From Osmia lignaria lignaria (lineage: Eukaryota; Arthropoda; Insecta; Hymenoptera; Megachilidae), in contig NC_135044.1 of the NCBI RefSeq assembly GCF_051020975.1, positions 4,032,501-4,096,500 on the forward strand: a stretch of DNA of 64,000 nt. The letters run 5' to 3'. The notes beneath the pieces were generated by a model. That model did no database searches and was not told the origin of the DNA. It saw nothing but the letters and a program-made list of their open reading frames with translations. This document shows positions 1-10,612 of this stretch, piece by piece. The first letter of the stretch is position 1. Each line of letters begins with the position of its first letter. The translations under genes were made by a program, and so were the position numbers.

Positions 1-2300
1 CTTCGAAAATCTAATATTTTATCTCACTTAATTCCATAAAAGCGCATTATAAAATTTATTTTAACCATTCGTTAAAATAATAATTATTTCACTAAATGAA
101 TTTAAACACTGAATGGGTTTCGTTAAAATTTCTCGAAATTCGATAATAATCAGTTTTTATCGTTAACATTTTTGCCTTTTACACCCTAAGGACGAAAAAT
201 TCAATTTCCAGTAACTAATCGTAAGAATATCCATCAAATCAACGATAACCAGTCGACGTGTTCGCACTAATTATAAACTATGCAAACAAATTGAACGGTA
301 GAGGCAGTGAAAAACGCTAGCAGACCGAGTCACGCACCAGCCGTTGCTGCATTGACGAACGACCGGAAGTAAGACTGGTCATTTAGCTGTTTCCTTTCTT
401 GGCTACATAGCCCCGAGATTCTGGTCGACAGGTCGCCGATTAACCGCATCTCATCGCCTTTAATTGCAACTCTTCTCATACACGATCACGCTAAGTTTAC
501 ACCCTTCGTGTGAATCATTTAATTGTTCCACGAAAAAAAAAACATAAAAAAAAAAAATTTCCATATTTTTAGAATATTTTCCATTTGATTTGCGACTATC
601 TCTCACGCTAATGGAAGCATTTCGATCGTTTTGAAATCCGCCGATAATGCATCCTTTATCATTTCATTTTCAATCATTTATTTCATGATTAAAACAACTA
701 AAACAAAAGTGCAACGAACATCTCGTCACAGAACGAATAAAATTTAGCATTTGTTAGCTAAATGTGATATATAAACCGATTAATTTATATTTTGTGTACC
801 GTATAAAGTGCTCCGTTAACGCTGTTGCAAAATTATTTTCTGAAGCGTTATTAAAACATATTACGTTCGTTATGGGGCTGATAAAACGAATAAATGAATT
901 TTTACAATTTTTCACGGAATAATAGGATAATTTGTTACTTTTAAATTGATTCTATTTTCAGGCGAACAATCAACTTGATCGATTGCAATCAATCATTCCA
1001 CGCGAGATCGATAATGAATCTTGATTAAACCGATATATTCATCGTTAGTGTAATCGAATAAAATTTCATGAATGGCAATCAAGAAATCAATCGTTCTATT
1101 AGTTAAGCCTCACAGTATTTTTCCAGTAATTCTATTTTATCGAGTTTCACCGAATACCGAGTTGTCTGACCAAGCGCTGACTAATACTACTTAAAATCAT
1201 AGAATTTCTCCCGGGACTAATCAGAATTTTTTTAATAAAGCCTCAAAGGTCATAGAATTTTTCTGAATACTTAAAAAGACATTTTGCACGTAATTGTAAA
1301 AAAAAGATAGTTTCAAACAAAGCAACGAAATACACTTTTCAGAAGGGGAGACAGAAGAGAAGATTCAGACAAGTGACTGACAGCTGTCGATCGTGGTCAA
1401 GATTGATCGAATCGAGGAAAAAACCTCCTTGCCTTTTTTTCATTTGCTCTTCCACCCTCTGAAAATTGCATGCGAATGAACTTTTTAAAAATTGTCGAAA
1501 AATGAAGACCTAAAATGTAACGAAGTCGAATATTTTTGCAAACAGTATCGTAATGAATCTCGTCTAAATAAAATAAATTTTTTTATTCATCACGCGTCCG
1601 ATAACGAATTATTTCAACGAAAATTAAAATTAACATTTCAGCAAACAAAGGTTCATTTTTCACTGATACAAATATTTTTGCGCATAAATTAATTTGAAAC
1701 ACTAGACTGATACAAATTACGATGATCATCAAGTACATTAAGTAACAACGATTAAGAGAATCTGTAACATTCGTGAATCGCGACGTCGAAATTTTCACGG
1801 AATCATCATCTAGGGTTCACAAAAGCTGGTGATTCAGAATAAACGGAACACTTTAGAAAGAAGCGGCTATTGCTTTCAAACGTTTGAATAGCTTTGCGAC
1901 TCTTACCGCGAACCAGGCGAAAAAAAGAAGAGTGAGACGAACTAATTCTAAAGAAGTGCAAAGAATGAAACATCTGGCGGGGAGAATAGTCAGATGAAAA
2001 AGTCGATGTCAAAAGGAGAGAAACAAAGAATCCCGTGCTGGCTAATAAGGGAGAAAATCGTGTCCATTGAAAACGAATTTTTAATGGCTACCACAAGATA
2101 TCTAGAATATCGAATTGCAATAAACTTTTAAGTAATTTTGCAAATGAAAATTTGAGTGCAGAAAGGGGAAAGATATTTTCTGCGTTACTAGGGAAGTTGA
2201 CAAAGCTACGATCTCGAATAAACTGTCTACACGAGGATGGAAAGTTTGGCCATCGCGTGTCGCTTAAATACGCGGTTATGCGTCGCGGGGACAAAGGACG
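1..2300. other. AT-rich spacer, no gene recognised
   Basis: This stretch is AT-rich with many TTAATT and AAATTT words and short A runs near 530-560. The only splice-like signal worth noting is a pyrimidine-rich acceptor ending TTTTCAG at about 960. It is followed by a short open frame that stops within about 20 codons, with no consensus donor. Frames around 1.5-2.0 kb are short and do not begin with ATG. I see no RNA gene or repeat. Intronic or intergenic sequence is the simplest reading. Confidence 0.5.
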
Positions 2301-4350
2301 GGTAGGAGGGTGGTCCTGAGCAATGGGTGACAGAGGGACGGCCGGAACAACGGAGCGTATGCGTCGAATTATGTGCATCGATTCACCCGAAAATGGGAAA
2401 ACTTTCGCGGCGCTCGATCGTCTGGCTGGTATCTTGTTGGCCAGCCAAGTTCGCCACACGGTGAGAGAGGTGGTGGCGGTGGAAAAGCCTGAGGGGGTAG
2501 CTTGGCCAGCCTGGCGTACAGTTGCGTTCCTCCTGTTACCTTCGTCTGGACGAGCACGGTTCGATGCTTTACTGCTTGGTTAACGATCTGTCCTCTGGAC
2601 AGAGCTTTTGGCACTGTACACCGTCGCGTTCGATACACGAATACCGGATAGACTGGCGTTTATTATACCATCGCTTCCCGCTAATCTCGTCCTCGTCAAA
2701 ATATTCAATTGCCAACTAAATATACGAGTATTATCAATTTTCAATTAAACACCGAATGAATTTCGAAGAAAATTCAAGGAGATATAATCGAAGAAAGGTT
2801 TCGAAGCCTTTACGAAATTCAATCCACGGATGACAATCATTCCATTTACTCAAAGAAGCATCGCGGAACACCTTTCCGAATTTCCATTTAATACATTCAA
2901 ATCTCCTGCAATCTTGAACTGCCCTTTTCCTCGGAAACGACCCAGATAGACGAGTCCTCTCCTCGAATATATTTCAAAGGATTCGATTTGACGAGTGTTG
3001 TCCGCGCGTCGAAACTTTCATCATCCCCGGCGAGCTTAGTTTTTCACGGGAAAATTCCCATTTGTCAAATTATAGAAGGTATTACGTCCGAAATTCTCGA
3101 GGAAATTGCCTCTTCGCCTATCGGCCTGTCTCTTTCACTCTTTCCCATCGACGCCACGTCGAACAACGATTCCGTTCGAAAATCGTACTGGCTCGATCGT
3201 AATCGAGCATCCAACTTCCGTTTCACGGTGAAAAATTCACCGAATGTCCAGGATTTCTGCGCATGAAAAGATCACGTCCGACGCGATGGACGTTCAATTT
3301 GCGTGGCTCCAATGGAAAACTCGAATTTTCGGGCTGAGGTATCGGTACACAGACAAAGAGAGAAAAAAGAATAGGTAGCCTTGGAATATGAAACGAACCG
3401 TGACAAACTCTCGTATATCTATCCTTCTGCAGGATGTTATTCCGAGCTCGTCGATAAAAACGAAAAAATTTCGAACTGTCCGAAAGTTGTGTAAACTTTT
3501 GAAATGGTGGAAAATTAATCGACGGAAATCCCGATGTACGAAAAAGGACAGAACACTTGAACGGGATCTTTTGATTGAAAGACCCGTGGGTTCTGTAGAA
3601 AATCGTGCTAGAAAAGAGCCCTTCAATTACGCGTTTTTTACTCGGCACGGATCAGAAATCTGGGATAAAGGCGGCCATTTAAATCGCTTGAAACGCGACG
3701 AAACAGGTGGCAAGTCGCGATATGAATCTGAAAACGGGACACATAGACATTTATACGAGAGATGGGCTCAATAAATTCCTGCCGGAAGCACGAGCCTCGA
3801 CATTTTGAAAAGCATTAATTGGGTCATGGCAAATCGAGGGAATAAAAGAATTTCACTTTATCCGTGTAACTCGAGTTGCGTGGAATTCGTTGATTCGGCC
3901 GCTTATTTGAAAATCGGACACAGAGAAGATTATAGAAAGATAATGAAAGAGATATTGTTTTCCAAAAATGAAGAAAAAATAAAAAGTTAAATGTAAATCT
4001 CGTCGGAAAGGTATCTGTTACAAGAGGAAATCGTGAGATAAGCGCTGAACGTCGGTGTTTCGAAGTTCGAGGAAGCTCATTATCCCGTCAGTTTATTCGC
4101 CGAGGCAGAAAGTGAATCGTAATTACGAATAAAGTTGGCCGTGACAAAGGTCGCCGTGATTTTTCCTTCTCGTTAACGACAGACGAGTTTTTCCCGGCTT
4201 CGAGTAGCCGTCGAGACAGGCGTCCATTAAAGCTATCCCCGGTAAACATCGGGGATGAAAACCATTCGGTGAATGAAAAGCGGTCCGTTCGATCGGTAAA
4301 ACTAACAAGACACTGAAATATCGCGTTTTCATTCGCTCGGCTACACGTTG
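2301..4350. other. CpG-richer spacer with chance frames on both strands
   Basis: This part is richer in CpG than the flanks. It contains a 128-codon ATG frame on the plus strand (3,388-3,774) and an overlapping 141-codon frame on the minus strand (3,223-3,648). The plus product would be very basic and has no recognisable domain; its first-base purine bias is weak, about 57 percent. On the minus strand an acceptor-like pyrimidine run ends CAG near 3,335. It would lead into a frame that stops at about 3,223. Neither strand has a complete acceptor and donor pair, so I do not call a gene. Confidence 0.4.
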
Positions 4351-7300
4351 ACAATGAAACCTTCCTTTTCGATTAATCCAAAACGCGATCGGTTTCTTTG
4401 ATAAAAACATACTTATTTCGCGTCATTTGCAAAGATAATTATCGAGATCGTAAACGCTTATAAAATATGAAATATTCCAGAAACACTAATTATAATTTGA
4501 ATCACCTGAAACCTATAAATTTATTAGCTACAACTTCCCTCCGACGCATATACGAGAAAATCCTAGTCTGAATCAGCAGATCGTGCAGCTACATAGTACC
4601 CATTACGTAGATTCAGTTGCAGAACTGTGCGTTCAGCGATAAAGTTGTCCATTCGATTGTTCCAGTAAACCTTTAACCTAAAACCTGATCAAGTTTCAGT
4701 AGTGATCGATTCGCGGTTATATCGCAACGAAAGGGTTAAAAAATCCTATCCCTTTGGCAATCAACGAATTCGCGCGTGGGTGGGTGTAAAATATGCTCGA
4801 ACAATTTTATCGAGCGTGTGAAACGAGTCTGGCGGGGCGAAATTGGCCGGGGAACGATTAATCCTCGCTACGATCGAGCCAGCATGAAAATTTCTGTTCC
4901 TTTGACGGATCAGCCTCGAAATATCGGGCTGACGACGGCTCACAGGTAATTTAAGATCAATTTAATCGAGGCTGCACGACGATGCACCAACGGATACAAG
5001 AGAGAGAGAGAGAAAGAAAGAGAAAAAATGGAAAGAGGAAAAAACACAACAGGGTTCCGTCGCTCTTTCGTCGGTGAGCCGTGTAGGCCGATTGCGCGTG
5101 AAACGCTGCTTCCAATATTTTTCGTCGACGGACAAATCAATCGGCCAACGTGAATTCGTCGTCGTTCTTCTGCGAAACGCGTCCAAACAACGCAGGAAAA
5201 TTTGCGGCCAGCCTGGCCCCACGACGTAGCAACAACCGGCGGAACGATTCGTTTGGAAATTTTCACCGTCAGCCAGCGAGAACGATAACACCGATGCTGA
5301 TAACTGCACATGCGACGTTTTCCCGATGAAAAATAACTGAATCGTTTTATTATTTACATTGATCTCCATTATTCATTCATTTGTATCTCAATGTATCTTT
5401 GATATTAATAAATACAAATTGTTCAGGATAAAACAATCTCTTAAGGACTCTTCAATTTCAAGATACCCTCTTTAGATCGCATAAATGAAAAGAGAAAATA
5501 ACTTGATCTTTGTCATTTGATCTTGATCAGAACATTTCCCTCTCGAATGTATTTCTATCCTATTAGCAAGTCGTTTCTTTGGATCTACAGTTTTAATTCC
5601 GTATAACCGAATTGTGAAACGGTAAATAACATTTGCCTAAAGTCTAAACGCAAAAGATAGAGGAAGAAAGGTTAAAGATCCAAGGTAACTTGGAGCATCC
5701 TCGAAGAATTTCAATCCAGAAAGGTGATAGGAGGGGTCGAGGTTGTGTCTGTCGCAGGTTAAACGACCATAGGAGCACACGGAAGAGGAAACTTGGTCTA
5801 AAATTCAAGCTTGCAGCAACGGGAGGACACGGCAGTGCTCCTCGGCACTAATATCCTTACCTTAAGTATGGGAGCAGAGAGATGCGGGAGGCAAGTAAAA
5901 TGCCTGTCTTCCGGAAGCGTGTACGGGACGCTTTCATGGTAATTAGTGTATTCTCTGAGTGGCCTGAGTCATTAGGTTCGCTGGCGGTGCTATGTCAAAA
6001 GCACTATCTCACCTTCCGTGCCGTACACCTACTTCTTCAGGACACCCGTACCCTATCTCTCCGCGCCCCTTTATCTTCCCACATTTACAAGGATTTGCTT
6101 CCTTAGACCCCTTTTGTTTGCTAATTTATCGCGATTTAACGACGAACGACATCGATGCTCTCGTGGGTGAGAAAGAAAGAAGAAAACAGAAAGATCGTTC
6201 TCATTTTTTCACCCAGGCGATTTATCCGTCCGATTCTCCGTAGAAGGTGTCTCTCACCGTTCTACCTCCTTTATTTCACCCTTTCCAGAGAAAAGTGAAG
6301 AAATATATTTTTTTCATGCAGAAAGAAAAAAATAGTTTTGCATCTTATAGTGGAAACTAGATTTAATCTGGTAACAGTGAACAAAAGCTAGGAACTACTC
6401 GTTTGTACGAAATACGTTAATAATTACCTTGTTGTAACTTGCCAAGTGTTCTTGGCTTGTTCCTAACAATAATACCTGCTGCACGCGGTAATTAATCACA
6501 CACATACACGTAGACATAAGCTCAAGCGAACGTTGCATATCGTGTACCAAATTCCATCGATTCCTTTGTTCTGATTTAATTTGATGTCAGATTAGTCAAA
6601 GACTATTAGAGAGCAAACTAACTATCTAGCTGTTTACGGCACAACTACATACATTGTTACACGACTTTCTCTGTGGTATACCTGTAAGTTTGTCGACTGA
6701 CTGAGTGTGTTTCAAACAATTCGCCTGGTAACAGCGAAACGCGAAACTATGAGAAGACGAGACGCGTACAAATCTGCGAATCTACCGATTGGTATACGTA
6801 AATGGAAGTGAAAGTAAGTTGCAATAATAATTATCGAACGCATAGTAAATCGTACTAGGAATTACACTATGGGTAGTTAATTGAAACGATAATTGAATTG
6901 GCCCTGAATTACAGAATTTCCAAATTTCAACCCGCTCCAGGAAAAGTCTTACAATTAGTTACGCCAACGCTTCTTTCAAATGAACCTCCCTTAATAGAGC
7001 CAAGGGTCGAGAATTAGAAAACTTCCTGGCGACACCTGATTTTTCAGCAAACGGATTAGAATCGAGGTTCAGAGTACCAGGGGCGTGGATTAGAGATGAA
7101 AACGAGCTCTAGTTTCCACTTTCCTTCTTTTCTTTTTTTTAAACGAGCTGCAGTTTCACGCTCTTCAAGGTTTCATTTTTCCTTCCTCTGTGAAAGCTGA
7201 TTCATGTACTATACGAGTGCCGGCTAGATTGGACCCTACCAAATATCATTTTCAACAGAATTTTTCCTTTTTTAGTAAAGCGAAGAAAAAAAGAAAAACA

Positions 7301-8049
7301 CTAGCAGGTAAATATTCTTTTTTATAATATACGCAATAATATTTTTTTTTTCACATTTTTCAATGTCCATTAGAGTGTAAAGTTCAGAAAAATGATGATT
7401 TTTAATTCGGGATTATAAAGGATGGTAAGTGAAAAGTATTTATCAGCTATTTCACGTAAATCTTGTTTTTTATTTACACTCTCTGTAGATAGAACGTAGC
7501 TGATAGTTTCTATTAGATTGGATGGCCCTTTGCTTAATTGATTCCGAAGGTGTTGATAGTATCCTCAAGAGAGGGTAACAAACTTGTAAATTAATCCTGA
7601 TACCTAGCATGACCATAATCGAAAACCCCCAGCGAATATACATTCCAATAATTAGAATAACGTATTGGAAATATTAGCCTCGAAAGGAAGAATTTATCTT
7701 TATTAGCCACTATATGAAAGAAATATTTCATTTTAGTCACAGGTATTGGAGAATTTAAGCAATACAATTTTTACATATTTTTCACACTAAAAATTCGAAA
7801 TATTACATTTTTATACCGCGACAACGTCTTTGTTACACACGAAACAAGAACAACTGTTCTGCTTGACAAAGTATTTGCCATTGTAAAGTGAAAATCAAAC
7901 AACAAAGAGGATGAGATGTTAGAATGAATCGTTCGAGAAGAATCGTTCATCGCTGCGTATTTTTCTCGAAGGTATTTTAAAAATAATATAGTATTCATTT
8001 TTCGAATACCAGAAAATAAAATTGTTGCCAAAGTTAAGGACTCCCTTAA
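4351..8049. other. Spacer with short simple-sequence runs
   Basis: No gene is recognised. A short AG run lies at 4,999-5,012. A minus-strand donor-like site (TTAAG|GTAAGG) lies near 5,862, preceded by a short ATG frame (ATG near 5,936), but no matching acceptor is visible. From 6,300 to 8,040 the sequence is AT-rich with homopolymer T runs around 7,130 and 7,340. Nothing else stands out. Confidence 0.45.
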
Positions 8050-8121
8050 ACTGATGAATCATGCGAGTGGTGTAAGCGTAAAAGGTGATACCATCATACC
8101 TACACCTCATTCGAATCGTTG

Positions 8122-8178
8122 GGCTCGTGTTTCGCTAGTAATGCACTTGGTATGCGGTCGCATACTAGACGACGAGCC
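8122..8178. repeat. Hairpin-forming inverted repeat
   Basis: GGCTCGT at 8,122-8,128 is complementary to ACGAGCC at 8,172-8,178. Inside it, CTAGTA at 8,135-8,140 is complementary to TACTAG at 8,163-8,168, and CG at 8,133-8,134 can pair with CG at 8,170-8,171. The terminal part also contains a perfect 7-bp dyad with a 2-base spacer (GTATGCG/CGCATAC, 8,150-8,165), an alternative fold. As RNA this would give an interrupted stem of about 15 pairs with a 22-base loop. It matches no insect microRNA that I can recall. Confidence 0.5.
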
Positions 8179-8231
8179 ATGTTTCATGGCACTTAATTGC
8201 TCGATGACTGGGTCGAGATCGCACGCGATCT
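8176..8231. repeat. Two further short perfect dyads
   Basis: GCCATG at 8,176-8,181 and CATGGC at 8,185-8,190 form a 6-3-6 dyad. AGATCGC at 8,216-8,222 and GCGATCT at 8,225-8,231 form a 7-2-7 dyad. With the upstream hairpin this makes three tight dyads within about 110 bases. Such tight loops are poor RNA hairpins (2-3 base loops) but fit cruciform DNA or dimeric-protein sites. Confidence 0.5.
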
Positions 8232-8310
8232 TTGCGTGGCCATGTACATTCCGTGCAATGAACTCGTACCTACCCCGTGAAAAACTGCTCTCGTGATACT
8301 CGAAATGTTA

Positions 8311-9780
8311 ACAATTTTACGAATTACATTTATTCGTGATCTCTGTAGAAAATTAAATTCAAAGAAAAATTCTATTCTATTCTATTTTAAAAGAAACGAT
8401 GGAATTCATCGACGAAATATTAATATTCATAGATGAACAAAATTCATTCTATCTACCTATTATTTATAAGGAAATCTATCGGTAGAATGAAATCTGACTT
8501 CTTAATCGTTCGAGCAATTCTCGGACGACAGAAGAGGATTTGGAATGTGTCGAGAGGAATTCCGTGGACGGAAATTCAGTGCGGAGGTTCGACGAGTTTC
8601 AGCCCCTGGTAGCGGGGGTCAGCGTCGTTTGAAGGCCGGATGCAAAGTTAACACGGCCAGTCGTTTTCACGGTTAGTTAACGGATCGTTGCTCGTCGAGG
8701 CGTCGATCTGTCAAAGGGACTGCGAAAGTTGGAAGGATCGAACAGATTGAACGGGACAAATGAACCGTTCCTTTTCTCTCGGATGTTTGGGATGTCACGT
8801 GCGCGGTAAACGATAAGAGGACACGATCAGCGTATTTGCTTGTACCGATAGGGTGTCCCTGGGAATTTACGGACCTGATTTCGCACCCAGTTACCTCGCT
8901 TCTTTTTTCCAAGCTAAATCAACTTTGTACTTGATTCGAAACGTTTGTAAATTGAATAAGATAGATTAAAGGGACTGAAGTGAAATAAGAAAAACAAAGA
9001 TTCATCCTCGAAGAAATATTATTAAATTTAACGAAGAAAATTCTTGCTACGTGGAGTTTGGTTAATTAGTTTCTAATAGGATGGATCGTTTCTATGGGAC
9101 TATGATACTAATACCCGAAAACACGTCTAATCCTCTCACAGCGAATTACAAGGAGACGTTGAATGGGGTACAAAGAAAGTTAGAGAAGAATAGGAAAGGA
9201 TGTAAGTTGGGAAATCATCTTTTGCTGAAGGAAGAAATCCTCTGAAAGGGGAAACTCAAAGAAGGCGAACTAACAACAATCGTGTAACAAGCTCAAAGGC
9301 ATTATTGATTTCGGCATTATATGCTTCACACTTCGTTTACCAATGCTCTTTCTCGTTTTCTACTTTATTATGACAAAAGCACTTCTCAATTTCATCGACA
9401 AAGGTCGTAGCAATTTGAAAAATATTTCAAACTTATGCAAATCTCTGTTGTTTTATTACAAAGGTTAAATAATTGTGGTTCGAACGAAGGAGTCTATAAA
9501 TTGTCTTCAATAATTTGATCGTGATAATAATATTCAGCGATGTTAACGAGCTGTTTCGTTTCAATTTTATGAGAAAACTATCGAATGAATTTTTAATAAC
9601 GCCTTTCTACCATGCACACGCGCTGTTTTACGAGCTTAAACAACGCTGAAAGAGAAGTACAGGGGGTTATTAAAGCAATAAATGAAGTTATGATAATGCG
9701 TTAAACTTGGCGGAACGTCGGTGTTGGTTTAAGAAGTTCATGGGAACCGATGTTAATTTCTCGGACGAGGATCAAAGTGA
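8311..9780. other. Spacer, no gene recognised
   Basis: This is AT-rich sequence with a short TCTAT run at 8,370-8,385 and a CpG-richer patch at 8,520-8,900. A minus-strand acceptor-like site lies near 9,246 (pyrimidines ending TTTCAG), followed by an open but unremarkable frame with no good donor. No RNA gene or transposon is evident. Confidence 0.45.
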
Positions 9781-9785
9781 AACGG

Positions 9786-9818
9786 CGTGAAACTAAACGT
9801 GAAACTAAACGTGAAAGA
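9786..9818. repeat. 12-bp tandem repeat, about 2.7 copies
   Basis: The unit CGTGAAACTAAA occurs exactly at 9,786-9,797 and 9,798-9,809, followed by a partial copy CGTGAAA. The copies are identical, which suggests recent slippage. Confidence 0.8.
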
Positions 9819-10284
9819 CAGAAGAAATTGAAATTACATAAGTTATATATACAACGTGTTATCAGGAGATATTTTATATTTATCTTGAAACACTTTATTA
9901 GCTAAAACGACTAATAACTGTTAAATTAAAGGTGAATAAATTAGAAAACTACCGTGTTTCGCATTTATCAGAAATATTACGGTTTACTCGCGTTAAAGGA
10001 ACAATTTTTACTGTATTTTCTTTTCTTTTTTATTCAAACAGAAAGTTTCATCGTCAAACAGGTTTCTTCGATCGTAAAATTCGTGCGAATCTTTCGTAAC
10101 GATCTTTCCTCAATAAATCTCTGGCGAAGCTTTCTTAATCCAAACGCTTATCTAACACGAAACAGGCTGAAAATTATCTTAAACCCGCCGCTTATCCGGT
10201 ACAGCAATTAAGAAATTTCTTTGTTTTTCTTTATCGCATGGAAAGCAAACATTGTCGTTAAAAAAAAGCTCTTCTTACCGTGCC

Positions 10285-10430
10285 GGGCACACGTATAACA
10301 TACGTGTCCCCTTTATTTTCGCTTCTCGTTGAAACCCCATTTTACAGCCATGAGATTGCACGTGCTCCACCCTTATCGTTGCATTATGCACGTGTGCAGA
10401 ATGTATATTAACAACACTTATCACGTCATG
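10285..10430. promoter_or_regulatory. Cluster of E-box-like CACGT sites with an inverted repeat
   Basis: Within about 145 bases there is an inverted repeat ACACGTAT/ATACGTGT (10,289-10,296 and 10,300-10,307; the arms extend to 11 of 12 matches at 10,285-10,311). Two canonical CACGTG E-boxes lie at 10,359-10,364 and 10,389-10,394, and a CACGTC at about 10,422-10,427. CACGTG is the core site of bHLH and bHLH-PAS dimers such as CLOCK-CYCLE, Max/Mnt and USF types; that is known biology. That this cluster is an enhancer is my inference from density alone. Confidence 0.3.
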
Positions 10431-10438
10431 GCACTTAC

Positions 10439-10612
10439 GGGCCGATGAAATATTGAACGGACCCGGTTAATATCTTACTCTGCGTAGCCGGGCTAGGTGT
10501 ACGCTCGATCGAATCACCCGGTGTCTGTACTCGCTGGCTGCTCGGGGCCGTGAGCGAATTTCGTAACAATAATTTAATATTCCTATCGATTCGGGGATAT
10601 AAATCATGCCTG
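10439..10612 (-). CDS. Exon-like segment, hypothetical, minus strand
   Basis: On the minus strand an acceptor-like run ends GTTCAG just upstream of 10,612. One frame then stays open for 58 codons to a strong donor, CCC|GTAAGT, at 10,438-10,433. The segment is 174 nt, a multiple of three, so it would start and end in the same phase. The predicted peptide is rich in Ser, Thr, Pro and Gln (for example TPGDSIERTPSPATQ), which suggests a disordered linker. Its frame reads on into a stop immediately after the donor, as expected if splicing occurs there. The acceptor pyrimidine tract is mediocre. I recognise no family. It could equally be a chance open frame beside a chance GTAAGT. Confidence 0.22.

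Larger units (their letters stand above)
8107..8307 (-). other. Open segment on the minus strand over a dyad-rich island (possible exon)
   Basis: This is a GC- and CpG-richer island inside AT-rich flanks. The minus frame is open from just after a TAA at 8,308-8,310 to a TGA at 8,107-8,109, about 66 codons. The plus strand has an ATG frame over the same bases (8,054-8,296, 80 codons). An acceptor-like TAG precedes the minus frame near 8,274, but its pyrimidine tract is poor. I do not recognise either product. The minus frame has modest first-base purine enrichment (about 59 percent), which does not separate coding from chance. The island also holds several short inverted repeats, so a structured RNA is an alternative. 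Function is unknown. Confidence 0.2.

Noticed and set aside
3223..3774. Overlapping 128- and 141-codon frames as genes.
   Set aside because: They oppose each other, neither has recognisable features or a complete splice or initiation context, and the codon-position bias is weak.
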